This document shows, one piece after another, positions 29,335 to 39,244 of a DNA stretch of 64,000 nucleotides (positions within the stretch are counted from its first letter, which is position 1; each line of letters starts with the position of its first letter). The stretch lies in NCBI GenBank assembly GCA_002689655.1, contig NZHC01000141.1, forward strand, positions 63,887 through 127,886, in the 5' to 3' direction. The notes under the pieces were generated by a model. It was not told where the DNA came from, made no database searches, and was given only the letters and a program-made list of their open reading frames with translations. Made by a program: the position numbers and the translations under genes. This DNA is from Rhodopirellula sp. GTDB lineage: Bacteria > Planctomycetota > Planctomycetia > Pirellulales > Pirellulaceae.

Positions 29335-31239
29335 CTACCATCCATTCAACTGCGCGACACGGCCGAGAATGCCGATTCCGTATTTGCCCTGACGGTTTCC
29401 GCCCCGTTCGATGTACTTTTTAACGAGCGGCAATGCTGGCTCGCCCATCCAGTCCATGACATTGTGTAACAGGGTCGTGTTTTGACTCGGCGTTGGGGGC
29501 TGAAACAACATGCCTTCGAGTGTCGCCAAAGCCGGTTTGGAGTCACCCAGATTAACAAGCGTCCAAGCTGCCATGATTTTCACTTCATCTGTATCATCAT
29601 TAAGGGCGTCCTGAACAACGGTGATGGCCTTTGTAGCTTTATTTTGGAGGAGGTGGAGGCCAACGATTCCCCACCAACGCATGCCTTCATCGTCATTGGT
29701 CATCCATTTGACGAATTGATTGATGTTTTTGGGCTCACGTGTCAGTGCCATGTCTGCTGCGTCGAGATATTGCTCGAGAGGATAAAGTTCATCGTCGCGA
29801 ACCATTTCGTAGATGGTGATGTCGTTGGCGGCAGCGCGGCGCTCTCTCATCTTTTCCGGTAACAAACCTGAGTCACGCAGTTGAAGTTGCTGAGTGCGTA
29901 AAGCGGCCTTTAGTTCTTCAACCTTGGTTTGGTGCTTGGGATCGTCGATCAGGTTATTGACGTTGTCAAAGTCGGTCGCATTATCGTAGAACTCTTCTGA
30001 CACTCGGGGCTCAAAAAAGCGTCCAGTGATGGCATTCGTTTTTCCGTCGCGGTGGTGTTTCTCCCATGCAGGCGTGAGTGGAGCCTTCCAAAGGTACGCG
30101 AGATGTTGCCCAGCGGGTGCGTAGGGCATGTAATTTTTGTGGTAGGCGAATCGTGCATCACGCATCAAGCGTACGTGATCAAGACGCTCATCAGCACGTT
30201 CACGGAAACCCAAGTGATATTGTGGGGCCGTTTCTGTTTCCGACCCGAGGAAAATAGTGCCCTGGTAGGTGTCGGGGATCGTTGCCCCTGCGAGGCTTAA
30301 CCAAGTTTTTGGCATGTCGACAAAACTGACGATCCGCGAAACCGAGTCACCAGGTCGGTTGGCAGGGTAAAGATGTTTGTACTTTTCGGGTATGCGAACG
30401 ATCAAAGGACAGTGCACGCCGCTGGAGTAAAGGAAACGCTTGCTGCGGGCCATTACTCCGCCGTGGTCAGAGTTGTAAACAATGATGGTGTCGTCATAGA
30501 GCCCGTCTTGCTTTAGCGCGTCGATGGTTGCTTGAACCTTGGTGTCCATTTTTTCGACGGCATCCGCATACTTGGCATAGTTACGGCGGATGGCAGGTAA
30601 GTCGGGATGGTATGCAAACAGTTTCATTTCTGCTGGATCATTGCGGAGCTTTCCGCCGTCACCATGCGCGCGGCTTTCATGGCTGTCGCCGATGTTGACG
30701 ACTGCGAAGAACGGCTGGTCCTCACCGCGATAACGCCAGCCGTATTGGGACTTGTTCTTTCCGCCTTTATAGTCCCAGCACTGTTTATCTTCGCGACCTC
30801 CAATGTTGTAGTCTGTTTTACCTGGGTTGGAGGTGTGGTAACCTGCCTTTTTAAGTAAGTCCGGGTAGTAGCTGATCTTGTCATGCGGGATCAAATTCCT
30901 GCTTCGCATCGGTTGTGTCCCGTTGGAGATGCCGTACATGCCGGTAATCCAGCAAGATCGCGTTGGAGCGCAAACTGCAGCGTTGTCGAAACAATTTAGG
31001 TACCGAAAACCTTCTTTTGCCAGTTGATCAATCGCGGGAGTCTTTGCATTGGTTCCGCCGTAGCAGCTAACCCAGGACACGCCGTTGTCTTCGCTGGTGA
31101 TCCACAGAATATTTGGCTTAGCATTGGAGGTGGCGGGCTGAGCAACTTGGGCGTGAAGCAGATGTGGAGTGCATAAAGCTGCGATCAAGCAAGTTTGGAT
31201 AGCAAGCACAGGTGCCAGGATGGGGCGTAGATTCATCAT
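29335..31239 (-). CDS. type-I sulfatase (heparan N-sulfatase-like) with C-terminal HEAT-like repeats
   Basis: PNILWITSEDNGVSWVSCYGGTNAKTP, VCAPTRSCWITGMYG, YNSDHGGVMARSKRFLYSSG; C-term VVQDALNDDTDEVKIMAAWTLVNLGDSKPALATLEGML; likely start 31239 or 31236. Confidence 0.92.
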   Translation of the reverse strand: MMNLRPILAPVLAIQTCLIAALCTPHLLHAQVAQPATSNAKPNILWITSEDNGVSWVSCYGGTNAKTPAIDQLAKEGFRYLNCFDNAAVCAPTRSCWITGMYGISNGTQPMRSRNLIPHDKISYYPDLLKKAGYHTSNPGKTDYNIGGREDKQCWDYKGGKNKSQYGWRYRGEDQPFFAVVNIGDSHESRAHGDGGKLRNDPAEMKLFAYHPDLPAIRRNYAKYADAVEKMDTKVQATIDALKQDGLYDDTIIVYNSDHGGVMARSKRFLYSSGVHCPLIVRIPEKYKHLYPANRPGDSVSRIVSFVDMPKTWLSLAGATIPDTYQGTIFLGSETETAPQYHLGFRERADERLDHVRLMRDARFAYHKNYMPYAPAGQHLAYLWKAPLTPAWEKHHRDGKTNAITGRFFEPRVSEEFYDNATDFDNVNNLIDDPKHQTKVEELKAALRTQQLQLRDSGLLPEKMRERRAAANDITIYEMVRDDELYPLEQYLDAADMALTREPKNINQFVKWMTNDDEGMRWWGIVGLHLLQNKATKAITVVQDALNDDTDEVKIMAAWTLVNLGDSKPALATLEGMLFQPPTPSQNTTLLHNVMDWMGEPALPLVKKYIERGGNRQGKYGIGILGRVAQLNGW

Positions 31240-31242
31240 TAG

Positions 31243-31287
31243 GTGAGACAAAGGGACGTGAGACAAAGGGAGGTGAGACAAAGGGAG
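31243..31287. repeat. 3 x 15-bp tandem repeat directly upstream of a sulfatase start codon
   Basis: gtgagacaaagggac / gtgagacaaagggag / gtgagacaaagggag. Confidence 0.95.
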
Positions 31288-31356
31288 GTGGTTTTCTGAC
31301 AAGTTCGTAATTCCGCTCTGCGAGGGGCGAATGGTGTGTCCCATTCGAGTTCGCAG

Positions 31357-31977
31357 TTATCTTAGAATACCACGAATGATTATTCCGGTCTTGCCTTTGC
31401 AGCGGTAACAGATTGTCTCGGTTGAAGAATCCCTCATCCCAATACCAGATGCGTCGCCTTGGTTCATGGCTTGGCCATAGCTCCAGAATGGTTGTGGCAC
31501 ATGATTCGGGGAGACTGGCAGGGTGACGTTGGGAGCAAATTGGGCGGTAGGGGATACCTTGACCAGACGCGGAGCACGCCCATTTTCTATAGGGGAAACG
31601 TGTTTTATATACGAAAGTGCTAGCTGCCTGGGTTGATCGCGAAAATTGAGGCGCAATGCTCGATTCTGGGTAGCACAGGCAGGCGTTTTCAAACTCAGCA
31701 TGTTTACTGGAAGCTGTGCGATCGGATTGACGAAGGTTTTCCATTTTTCTGATACTGGCCGGTTCCAGCGAGCATTGGAGCGAGCACGATTCCAAAAGTG
31801 ATTGTTCAGGACCGTGGGCGGTGTTCCTAACCAAGTGGGATAACCCCTGCTTCGAACAATACAGCCTAAGTCGGTGGGGAGATTGTCGCCCAACCCGCGG
31901 ATTTCGTTTAGACTGAAGGGGACGTTGTTTCCGTTCGTGGGGTTTGTGCTTTCAGCGACTGTTACGGACAGCCGCAT
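31357..31977 (-). CDS. possible hypothetical protein or decayed gene
   Basis: 206-aa open frame in an otherwise empty ~1-kb gap; no family recognised; overlaps another minus-strand ORF. Confidence 0.25.
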   Translation of the reverse strand: MRLSVTVAESTNPTNGNNVPFSLNEIRGLGDNLPTDLGCIVRSRGYPTWLGTPPTVLNNHFWNRARSNARWNRPVSEKWKTFVNPIAQLPVNMLSLKTPACATQNRALRLNFRDQPRQLALSYIKHVSPIENGRAPRLVKVSPTAQFAPNVTLPVSPNHVPQPFWSYGQAMNQGDASGIGMRDSSTETICYRCKGKTGIIIRGILR

Positions 31978-32288
31978 CGTTTGCGTCTTGCCACGGGAAG
32001 AAAGGTGTTTTGACGGAGAATTTCCGTTGAATTAGCTCGGGAGCGGACGTGTAATGTCGTGAAGCAGCTGTCAGGGCTGAGATTAAAATAACTTTCACCC
32101 GAAATGATGAGTTAACGAGACTCGCAACGGTGGGCCTGATTCTTGGCGGCAGGTGAGGCTCGACGTTGTTTTTTGAAAAGCGGCCGTAGCTACAACACGA
32201 TCCCCCTGCCAACTTGGTAGCCGAAGCAACACAAGTCGCGCTGCCCTCATTTTGAGTTCTTTCCCCGAATCCCTCCTACGGAACAAAC

Positions 32289-34916
32289 ATGTTGACCGAA
32301 GCGAATAGCACAAAGTATTTGTTTAAATTTCTGTTGATGTTTACTTTCTGCCTAACAAGTTCGTTAGCGACTGCCCAGAACACGAAAAAGGGCAAGGGTC
32401 CCAAACAAAAAGCGAAAGCGAAGGGTTTGGCAGTCGGTGGTAATACAGCCACACCTGTTGACTTGATAAAGGCCGCAAACGGCTTCAAGGTTGAGTTGCT
32501 TTATTCGGTTCCAGGGAGCGAACAAGGATCCTGGGTGAACCTGTGTACTGATGATAAAGGTCGCTTGCTGGTAAGTGATCAGTTTGGTGGTCTGTACCGC
32601 ATCACACCACCAGCGGCTGGCGAGCCTGTGGATGCAGCGAGCGTCGAGAAGGTTCCAGCTGAGATTCGCGCAGTGAATGGAATGGTTTGGTCAGAGGGTG
32701 CATTGTATGTTGGTGTGAATGATTATGAACGGAAGATACCGTCTGGTCTTTACCGAATTTCTGACAGCAACGGTGACGATCAACTCGACAAGGTTGAAAC
32801 GCTACGCGAGGTAAATTCGAAAAGCGACCATGGTGTACACGCCTTGGTGCCTACCCCCGACGGCAAGGGTTTCTTCCTGATCACAGGTAACAACACTTTG
32901 CCGCCAGAATTGGCCGATTCGTCCCAGGTTGCACAAATTTGGGGAGAAGATCACTTGTTGCCAAGCATGCCGGATGGGCGAGGACATAACCGTGGAGTGT
33001 TGGCTCCGGGGGGAATCGTTTACCGGGTCACGGAGAACGGTAAAAAATTCGAAGCCTACGCGTCCGGCTTTCGCAACATCTTCGATGGTGCTGTCAATAT
33101 GGATGGTGAACTGTTCACCTATGACGCCGACATGGAATACGACTTCAATACTCCTTGGTATCGTCCCACCCGGATTTGCCACGTTGTTAGCGGCGCAGAG
33201 TTCGGCTGGCGCAATGGCGCCGGTAAACGAATGCCTTTTTACGCGGACAACTTGCCTCCAACGTTGGACATCGGTCCCGGGTCACCGACAGGCGTCACCT
33301 TTGGCTATGGTGCAAAGTTTCCGGCCAAATACCAGAACGCCTTGTATGCTCTGGATTGGAGCTGGGGAAAACTGTACGCCGTCCACCTGGAGGAAGATGG
33401 TTCTACGTACAAAGCAACAAAAGAAGAGTTCGTCACAGGAGCACCGTTGCCAATTACGGATGCGATCATCCATCCCGGCGATGGCGCGATGTACTTCACT
33501 ATTGGTGGACGTCGGGTTCAGTCTGGGCTGTACCGGGTTACCTATGTTGGAGATGAGGCCACAGAGCCTGCGATTAAGGCTGCAACAGAAAATTCGCTGC
33601 GCGATCTGCGGCATGAACTTGAGCAGTTCCATGGGAACCCCGACACTGCTGGAGTCGACTTTGCATGGAAGCATTTGGATCACGACGATCGCTTTGTCAG
33701 GTTTGCTGCGAGGACTGTCCTTGAGCACCAGCCGCTTGAACGGTGGCAAAGCAGAGCGTTGACCGAATCGAGCCCCGCCAAAAAAGTGGTTGCCTTACTT
33801 GCCCTGGCGCGGGCCGCTGGGGTGTGTCCGCAGCATAGGAAAGAGGGTGCCGCTGAGGTTAATACTGGTTTGCGTGATGACATGTTGGCTGCTATGGCAA
33901 AAATTGATCCATCAAAGCTCACTGAACAACAGACGCAAACGATGGTGCGCGGCGTTCAAATCATCTTGAATCGGTTCGGAATGCCGAGTCCTGAGTCAGT
34001 AGCGCTGTTGTGTGAACGACTGGAACCTCTATTTCCTGCTCAGTCTGCCGAGTCGAATTGGTTGTTGTGCGAAACTCTTGCCTACTTGCAGTCGCCGGCG
34101 GTGGCTTCAGTGGCAATGGAATTGATCGCCAATGCACCAACTCAGGAAGAACAAATGCAGTACGCACGTTCAATTCGGATGCTGAAGGAAGGGTGGACGC
34201 TGGAACTGCAAGAGGCTTATTTTGAATGGTTTCTGAAAGCGGCAAACTATCGCGGTGGAGCGAGTTTCGCGAAGTTCATTCAGTTTATCCGTGATGATGC
34301 GGTTGCATCTCTGTCCGATGAGCAAAAGCAACAGATGGGTGAACTGTTGGCGCGAAAGCCCGTCGTTAAATCAGCTTTGGAGAATTTGGGTGAGGTATTC
34401 GTGGGACGGACTCCAACGGAGTGGACCCTCGACGCGCTCTCCAAATCGGCGAAAACAGGGCTTGTGGAACGTGACTTTACCAACGGCAAGAAAATGTTTG
34501 CCGCGTCGGGATGCTACGCATGTCACCGCTTTGGAAACCAAGGCGGGATGACCGGGCCTGATCTGACTTCAGCGGGGCGACGTTATTCACCACATGATCT
34601 GTTGGATCAAGTCGTTCATCCCAGTAAAGTGATTAACGAACAGTTCTCAGCCGTAAAAGTGTTGACCCTTGATGGGGTGGTTTACACCGGGGTCGTGGTC
34701 AACCTGAACGGGGACAGCATGACGTTGAATACCGATTTGACTGACCCCAATAAACGAGTGGGGATCGATCGCAAAGAGATTGATCTGCTTGAGGTCTCGG
34801 AGGTTTCAGCCATGCCGTCGGGTTTGTTGAATCCGATGACCGAAGATGAGGTGCTTGATCTGGTCGCGTATCTGCTAAGCGGTGGCGACGAGTCCCATCG
34901 GTACTTCTCGAAGTGA
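32289..34916 (+). CDS. PVC-type heme-binding protein: NHL/beta-propeller dehydrogenase-like domain, HEAT region and C-terminal cytochrome c (CxxCH)
   Basis: KAANGFKVELLYSVPGSEQGSWVNLCTDDKGRLLVSDQFGGLYRI; GKKMFAASGCYACHRFGNQGGMTGPDLTSAGRRYSPHDLLDQVVHPSKVINEQF. Confidence 0.93.
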   Translation: MLTEANSTKYLFKFLLMFTFCLTSSLATAQNTKKGKGPKQKAKAKGLAVGGNTATPVDLIKAANGFKVELLYSVPGSEQGSWVNLCTDDKGRLLVSDQFGGLYRITPPAAGEPVDAASVEKVPAEIRAVNGMVWSEGALYVGVNDYERKIPSGLYRISDSNGDDQLDKVETLREVNSKSDHGVHALVPTPDGKGFFLITGNNTLPPELADSSQVAQIWGEDHLLPSMPDGRGHNRGVLAPGGIVYRVTENGKKFEAYASGFRNIFDGAVNMDGELFTYDADMEYDFNTPWYRPTRICHVVSGAEFGWRNGAGKRMPFYADNLPPTLDIGPGSPTGVTFGYGAKFPAKYQNALYALDWSWGKLYAVHLEEDGSTYKATKEEFVTGAPLPITDAIIHPGDGAMYFTIGGRRVQSGLYRVTYVGDEATEPAIKAATENSLRDLRHELEQFHGNPDTAGVDFAWKHLDHDDRFVRFAARTVLEHQPLERWQSRALTESSPAKKVVALLALARAAGVCPQHRKEGAAEVNTGLRDDMLAAMAKIDPSKLTEQQTQTMVRGVQIILNRFGMPSPESVALLCERLEPLFPAQSAESNWLLCETLAYLQSPAVASVAMELIANAPTQEEQMQYARSIRMLKEGWTLELQEAYFEWFLKAANYRGGASFAKFIQFIRDDAVASLSDEQKQQMGELLARKPVVKSALENLGEVFVGRTPTEWTLDALSKSAKTGLVERDFTNGKKMFAASGCYACHRFGNQGGMTGPDLTSAGRRYSPHDLLDQVVHPSKVINEQFSAVKVLTLDGVVYTGVVVNLNGDSMTLNTDLTDPNKRVGIDRKEIDLLEVSEVSAMPSGLLNPMTEDEVLDLVAYLLSGGDESHRYFSK

Positions 34917-34975
34917 GTCTCAGGTTACCGTCGGGGCCCGATTCATTTTGCGGCTTTGTAATTAACGACGTGTAG

Positions 34976-34998
34976 AGCGGGGAAATTGAAACCCCGCT
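34976..34998 (+). terminator. candidate hairpin downstream of the heme-binding protein gene (no clear T-tract)
   Basis: AGCGGGG-AAATTGAAA-CCCCGCT, 7-bp perfect stem, 60 bp after the stop codon. Confidence 0.35.
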
Positions 34999-35128
34999 TG
35001 GAAGTGGGGTGTTCCCGATTGACCCTTGCTGGTTTGGGGGGCGTGGAGGAGCGGCGGCCCGTGCGGCAGTTGGTGGCACACCGTCAGACATCTGTCTTGC
35101 TGTTACTATGTGCCACGGTAAATAATTC

Positions 35129-36805
35129 ATGTTGCAGACTTCGAAAGTTGAGAGCTGTGTAAAAGGGTTTGGCCCGTTGCTGGTTCTTGTATTGCTCGGG
35201 ATCCAATGGGTTCAGGCGGAAGACGATCACGAGCAAGCTGCTGATGAAGCGATAACGAGGGTGTTTATCTTCGCTGGGCAGTCCAACATGGTGGGGTCAG
35301 ACTCAAAAGTCAGTGATATTGAACGTTTTCCCCCGTTTCGCGACTTCGGAGAGGATCAGCCGGACGTCAAGTTTGCTTATTGCATTGGCCGAGAAAATAA
35401 ACTGCGATCTGGCGGATGGGGTCCATTAAGGCCCGTGAACAAGGTGGTGGGTCCTGAGCTCAGCTTTGCCAGAGCGGTTAGTGAGCAAACTGATGCACCG
35501 CTTGCGATCATCAAGTGTGCTGCGGGGGGGACTCATCTGGGTGGGGATTGGAATCCTGATGAACCTGAGGGGTTCAAAATGTATCCCTTGGCACTCGATT
35601 TGGTCCGTAAGTCTCTGCAGCAGCTCACGGATGCAGGAATTGAATATCGCGTGGAGGGAATCATGTGGCATCAGGGCGAGAATGATATGTTCAACGAGAC
35701 TTACATGTCTGCCTATGGTGAAAATCTCAAACGATTCATTGCGTGCTGGCGACGCGATCTGAGTTTGCCAGACCTGAAATTCTATGTCGGTGAGCTCTGC
35801 ACGAAGACGATTTGGGGAATGGACCTGCGTCCTCGGATGTATGCAATCAGTGTTGGGCAGAAGGCAGTGACCGGTAGTGATGAGGGGGCCCAATACGTGG
35901 CAACCTCTCATGTTGGTGTCGAGATTGGATCGGGTGTAGGGCTACATTACCACTATGGAACCCTGGGACAGTTGGAACACGGAGTGAATTATGCCAATGC
36001 TTATCTGCGTAAGATCGGAAAACTGAAGTCCATTGACCAGGAATTGAAAGTCTGGCCATACCCGCCGAGTAAAACAGTCAAGCTCTATGTGCTTGCGGGG
36101 CACCGGAATATGGAGGGCGAGCGTGCATTTGTTCAGGACTTGGCGACCCTCGAACCGGACTTCCTGGAGGCCGATTCAAGTATCGCTTACAAGTACAACA
36201 TGGCAGGGGGGCAACATGTTTCCCAAGGTTGGGAACCGCTCAGGCCGGCAGGCTTGTATGACACGTTTGGACCTGAGGTGAGTTTTGCAAAGGCGATGCA
36301 GGCGAAGGGAAGGCGTGACTTCGCAATTGCGAAGTTTACTCACAGTGGATCGCAAATGAATGACTGGACACCAAAGGGCAGTATCGCTAAGTCTCGCAAT
36401 TTGTACGGAAGGTTCATTGAGTTTGTGAAAGAATCGATAGGGGAACTCGAGGAGAAGGGAAATGAGGTAGAGTTGGCCGGCATCCTGTACCACATCGGTG
36501 AAAATGACATGTCAATGCCTTCGTACCGACGTGACGCTGCAGGATGGCTCCGTGAACTGATCACGCAAAGTCGTGTTGACCTTAATCGCCCAACGCTCAC
36601 CTGGCATGTAAGCCAGCAACCGCCGACGAAAAATGAACGGGTTGATGAAATTGATGTTAGAAAGGCGATTGCGGAGGTGTGTGACGCCGATGCGAATACT
36701 CAGCTGAATTTTGTGGATGATTATCCTGTACAGGACAAGCAATTGGTGCTTGATACGGATGGGATTCTTTTTCTTGGTGAACGCATCGCAGAACGCGTCG
36801 AGTAA
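35129..36805 (+). CDS. tandem SASA/sialate O-acetylesterase-like (SGNH) protein
   Basis: Domain 1 VFIFAGQSNMVGSD ... GIMWHQGENDM; domain 2 VKLYVLAGHRNMEGE ... GILYHIGENDM. Confidence 0.88.
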   Translation: MLQTSKVESCVKGFGPLLVLVLLGIQWVQAEDDHEQAADEAITRVFIFAGQSNMVGSDSKVSDIERFPPFRDFGEDQPDVKFAYCIGRENKLRSGGWGPLRPVNKVVGPELSFARAVSEQTDAPLAIIKCAAGGTHLGGDWNPDEPEGFKMYPLALDLVRKSLQQLTDAGIEYRVEGIMWHQGENDMFNETYMSAYGENLKRFIACWRRDLSLPDLKFYVGELCTKTIWGMDLRPRMYAISVGQKAVTGSDEGAQYVATSHVGVEIGSGVGLHYHYGTLGQLEHGVNYANAYLRKIGKLKSIDQELKVWPYPPSKTVKLYVLAGHRNMEGERAFVQDLATLEPDFLEADSSIAYKYNMAGGQHVSQGWEPLRPAGLYDTFGPEVSFAKAMQAKGRRDFAIAKFTHSGSQMNDWTPKGSIAKSRNLYGRFIEFVKESIGELEEKGNEVELAGILYHIGENDMSMPSYRRDAAGWLRELITQSRVDLNRPTLTWHVSQQPPTKNERVDEIDVRKAIAEVCDADANTQLNFVDDYPVQDKQLVLDTDGILFLGERIAERVE

Positions 36806-37034
36806 AATCGCGTAAGAATGGTTTGTCGTCACAAGAACTGATCAGGGAAGTGTGAGCAAACTTGAAGGTACCGGTTTGCGTTGAGCCTTGGTGACTGAAA
36901 GAAGACGATGTCGATTTGTGTTCTTCCGTGCATTCCTTTTGGTCTGTGCCAAGGTCGGGCGATGGTTCGGTGTTGGTATCGTTTCTGTCATGCGCCAGCT
37001 GAAAAAGAAATTTGACAAACCGGAGTACAAAAGC

Positions 37035-38417
37035 ATGGTCAATCGAAACGGAAGTACCAGACGCGGGTTTGTTGCCTGTGCAGCCTCGGTGCTTGCCGGC
37101 GCAACGGGGATTCGACGTTGCGAGCAGGCCTTGGGTTTTCAGTCTCCCAACGCACGACCGACGATTGGAGTGATTGGCTGCGGTTTACGGTGGGACAAAC
37201 GGGTGATGGTACCTAACGCAAACTACGGACTCGGCAAGCAGTTCCCGCGTTTTGGCGATGTTGTCGCTGTCTGTGATGTTGATCAGAATCGATTAGCGAG
37301 GGCTGGCGAAATAGTGAAAGGTTGGTCCAGTGCGGAGCCCCTGCAGTGTGGAGATTACCGCAAGTTGATCGATGACAAATCCATTGATCTGGTGCACATC
37401 GTCACCCCCGACCATTGGCACGCCAAAATAGCAATAGAAGCAATGTTGTCGGGAAAACATGTCTACTGTGAGAAGCCAATGACGCTGACGATTCGTGAGG
37501 GGCAGTTGATTCGGAACGTGCAAGAGAAGACAGGAGCGGTGTTCCAGGTGGGGACTCAGCAACGCAGTGCTAAACAGTTCATCAAGGCGATCGCCATGAT
37601 TCGGAATGGAAGACTGGGGGAAGTCAAAAGAGCGGTTTGTGGGATTGATCAAAGCCCTGAAAGTCCCCGCTTGAAATCAACTGTACCCCCAAAACACTTG
37701 GATTGGGACCGTTGGCTGGGGCCCGCACCGGAGACCGATTATCGTTATCAGGCTGGTGCCAACAACATCATGAAGGAATGGTCCAATGGGCATTACGAGT
37801 TTCGCTGGTGGTACGATTTTTCTGGTGGGAAACTGACGGACTGGGGCGCGCACCATGTTGACATCGCCACGTGGGGACTGGGGAAAACGAAAACGGGTCC
37901 TGTAACAATCGACCCTGTGATGGTGGAGCATCCAATTGAGTTCAAGGATGGGCAGCCTCTGCGACGCGATTGTTACAATACGGCAACGCGGTTTTTGATA
38001 AACACCACTTATGCGGATGGGATGAAACTCGAAATTCGGCATGATACAGACAATGGTATTCTGTTTGAGGGCACTAAGGGACGCATCTTTGTGAACCGAG
38101 GCCGCCTAACCGGGAAGCCGGTTGAGGACTTGCGTGTAAATCCACTCCCAGATGGAGCACTTGAGGATGTCTATCAAGGGCAACCGTTGAGCAATCATGT
38201 TGAGAACTTTTTCTCCGCGTTGATAACACGGCGGGCGCCGATCTCTGATGTGGCTAGCCACCACAGGGCGTTGACCACGTGCCATTTGGCTGGAATTGCC
38301 GCGCGGTTGGGTGAGTCGATCCGTTGGGATCCGATCAACGAGAGGGTGATCGGTAATTCCGTGGCACAGGGGATGGTGGATCGTCCCAAGCGTGCTGGTT
38401 ATGAGATCGAGATGTAA
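37035..38417 (+). CDS. Gfo/Idh/MocA family oxidoreductase with Tat-like signal
   Basis: TRRGFVACAASVLAG; PTIGVIGCGLRWDKRVM, HIVTPDHWHAKIAIEAMLSGKHVYCEKPMTLTIREGQ, WWYDFSGGKLTDWGAHHVDIA; ORF 36888-38417, likely start 37035. Confidence 0.94.
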   Translation: MVNRNGSTRRGFVACAASVLAGATGIRRCEQALGFQSPNARPTIGVIGCGLRWDKRVMVPNANYGLGKQFPRFGDVVAVCDVDQNRLARAGEIVKGWSSAEPLQCGDYRKLIDDKSIDLVHIVTPDHWHAKIAIEAMLSGKHVYCEKPMTLTIREGQLIRNVQEKTGAVFQVGTQQRSAKQFIKAIAMIRNGRLGEVKRAVCGIDQSPESPRLKSTVPPKHLDWDRWLGPAPETDYRYQAGANNIMKEWSNGHYEFRWWYDFSGGKLTDWGAHHVDIATWGLGKTKTGPVTIDPVMVEHPIEFKDGQPLRRDCYNTATRFLINTTYADGMKLEIRHDTDNGILFEGTKGRIFVNRGRLTGKPVEDLRVNPLPDGALEDVYQGQPLSNHVENFFSALITRRAPISDVASHHRALTTCHLAGIAARLGESIRWDPINERVIGNSVAQGMVDRPKRAGYEIEM

Positions 38418-38427
38418 GCTTTTGTGC

Positions 38428-38452
38428 GGTCCACTTTGGTAGACCCTTTTTT
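38428..38452 (+). terminator. putative intrinsic terminator after the Gfo/Idh/MocA gene
   Basis: GGTCCACTTTGGTAGACC hairpin (one mismatch) followed by C and TTTTTT, 11 bp after the stop. Confidence 0.5.
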
Positions 38453-38495
38453 CACGTTTGCAACGGGTGATGGAACGCAGGGAAGGCTCGTGCGT

Positions 38496-39110
38496 TCATG
38501 AATCAGGCGTATCTTCGAACTCGGCGATGAGCGAGTAGGCTAACATCAAAAGATGCTCCATCGAGGCCGCTGCCTTTTGCGAGTCAGCGAGCCATTCAAT
38601 ATCTGGCGTTGCAAAGACAGCGCGTCTGCGGGTGTAGCGAATGCAATAGCCTTGTGAGATGACTAATTCGACACCTTGGTTGAACAGTGGATCCATAAGG
38701 TACTCTCGACATGCATCAGGGTCGTTCGTTGAAATGCTGAATTGTTCATCAAATTTACGTTGGTCCATTAGAAATTCGCCAGAGCGATTTGCCGTCTCTG
38801 AATCAAATGGTGTTTCCCTTGCTGCGACCTCTAGCGTGAACGGCAGGTTTTTGCTGAAGACGACATCGATGCGAGCTGGTGATTTTTCAAGAGCTGGCTC
38901 GTACTTGACCCTGAAAGGAATTTCCTCGATTGTCCCGCTGATGCTCCGTTGATTGGGGTCAACGGATGCGTTGATAAGTGGCCCCACCGCTGCTAATTGT
39001 GCTCGTATCTTGTTGATCCTCCGTCCTTTGAAGAATCGGAAGACAGAGGTGCCAACGACGGCAAGCAACATTAAGATTTGAAAGAGGTCGTCAAACATGC
39101 GAAAATCCAC
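38496..39110 (-). CDS. hypothetical protein with N-terminal TM helix
   Basis: 204 aa; FQILMLLAVVGTSVFRFFKGRR then a soluble domain; no family recognised. Confidence 0.7.
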   Translation of the reverse strand: MDFRMFDDLFQILMLLAVVGTSVFRFFKGRRINKIRAQLAAVGPLINASVDPNQRSISGTIEEIPFRVKYEPALEKSPARIDVVFSKNLPFTLEVAARETPFDSETANRSGEFLMDQRKFDEQFSISTNDPDACREYLMDPLFNQGVELVISQGYCIRYTRRRAVFATPDIEWLADSQKAAASMEHLLMLAYSLIAEFEDTPDS

Positions 39111-39244
39111 GTGCTTCCTGAGTCTGCCGTCGAAAATAGCAGAGTACTGCCAGCTTTTCCTGTTGTAAATTCATAGCATGCGAAACATGGGATTTGTGGC
39201 ACGCTTCTGGTGACGTCGCATTATTACCCCTTTGCAAGAGCTGG

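Noticed and set aside
31118-31834. 238-aa minus-strand ORF with PPFVSPPFVSRPFVSP repeat
   Set aside because: The repeat is the out-of-frame translation of the 15-bp DNA repeat; it overlaps the sulfatase start and another ORF
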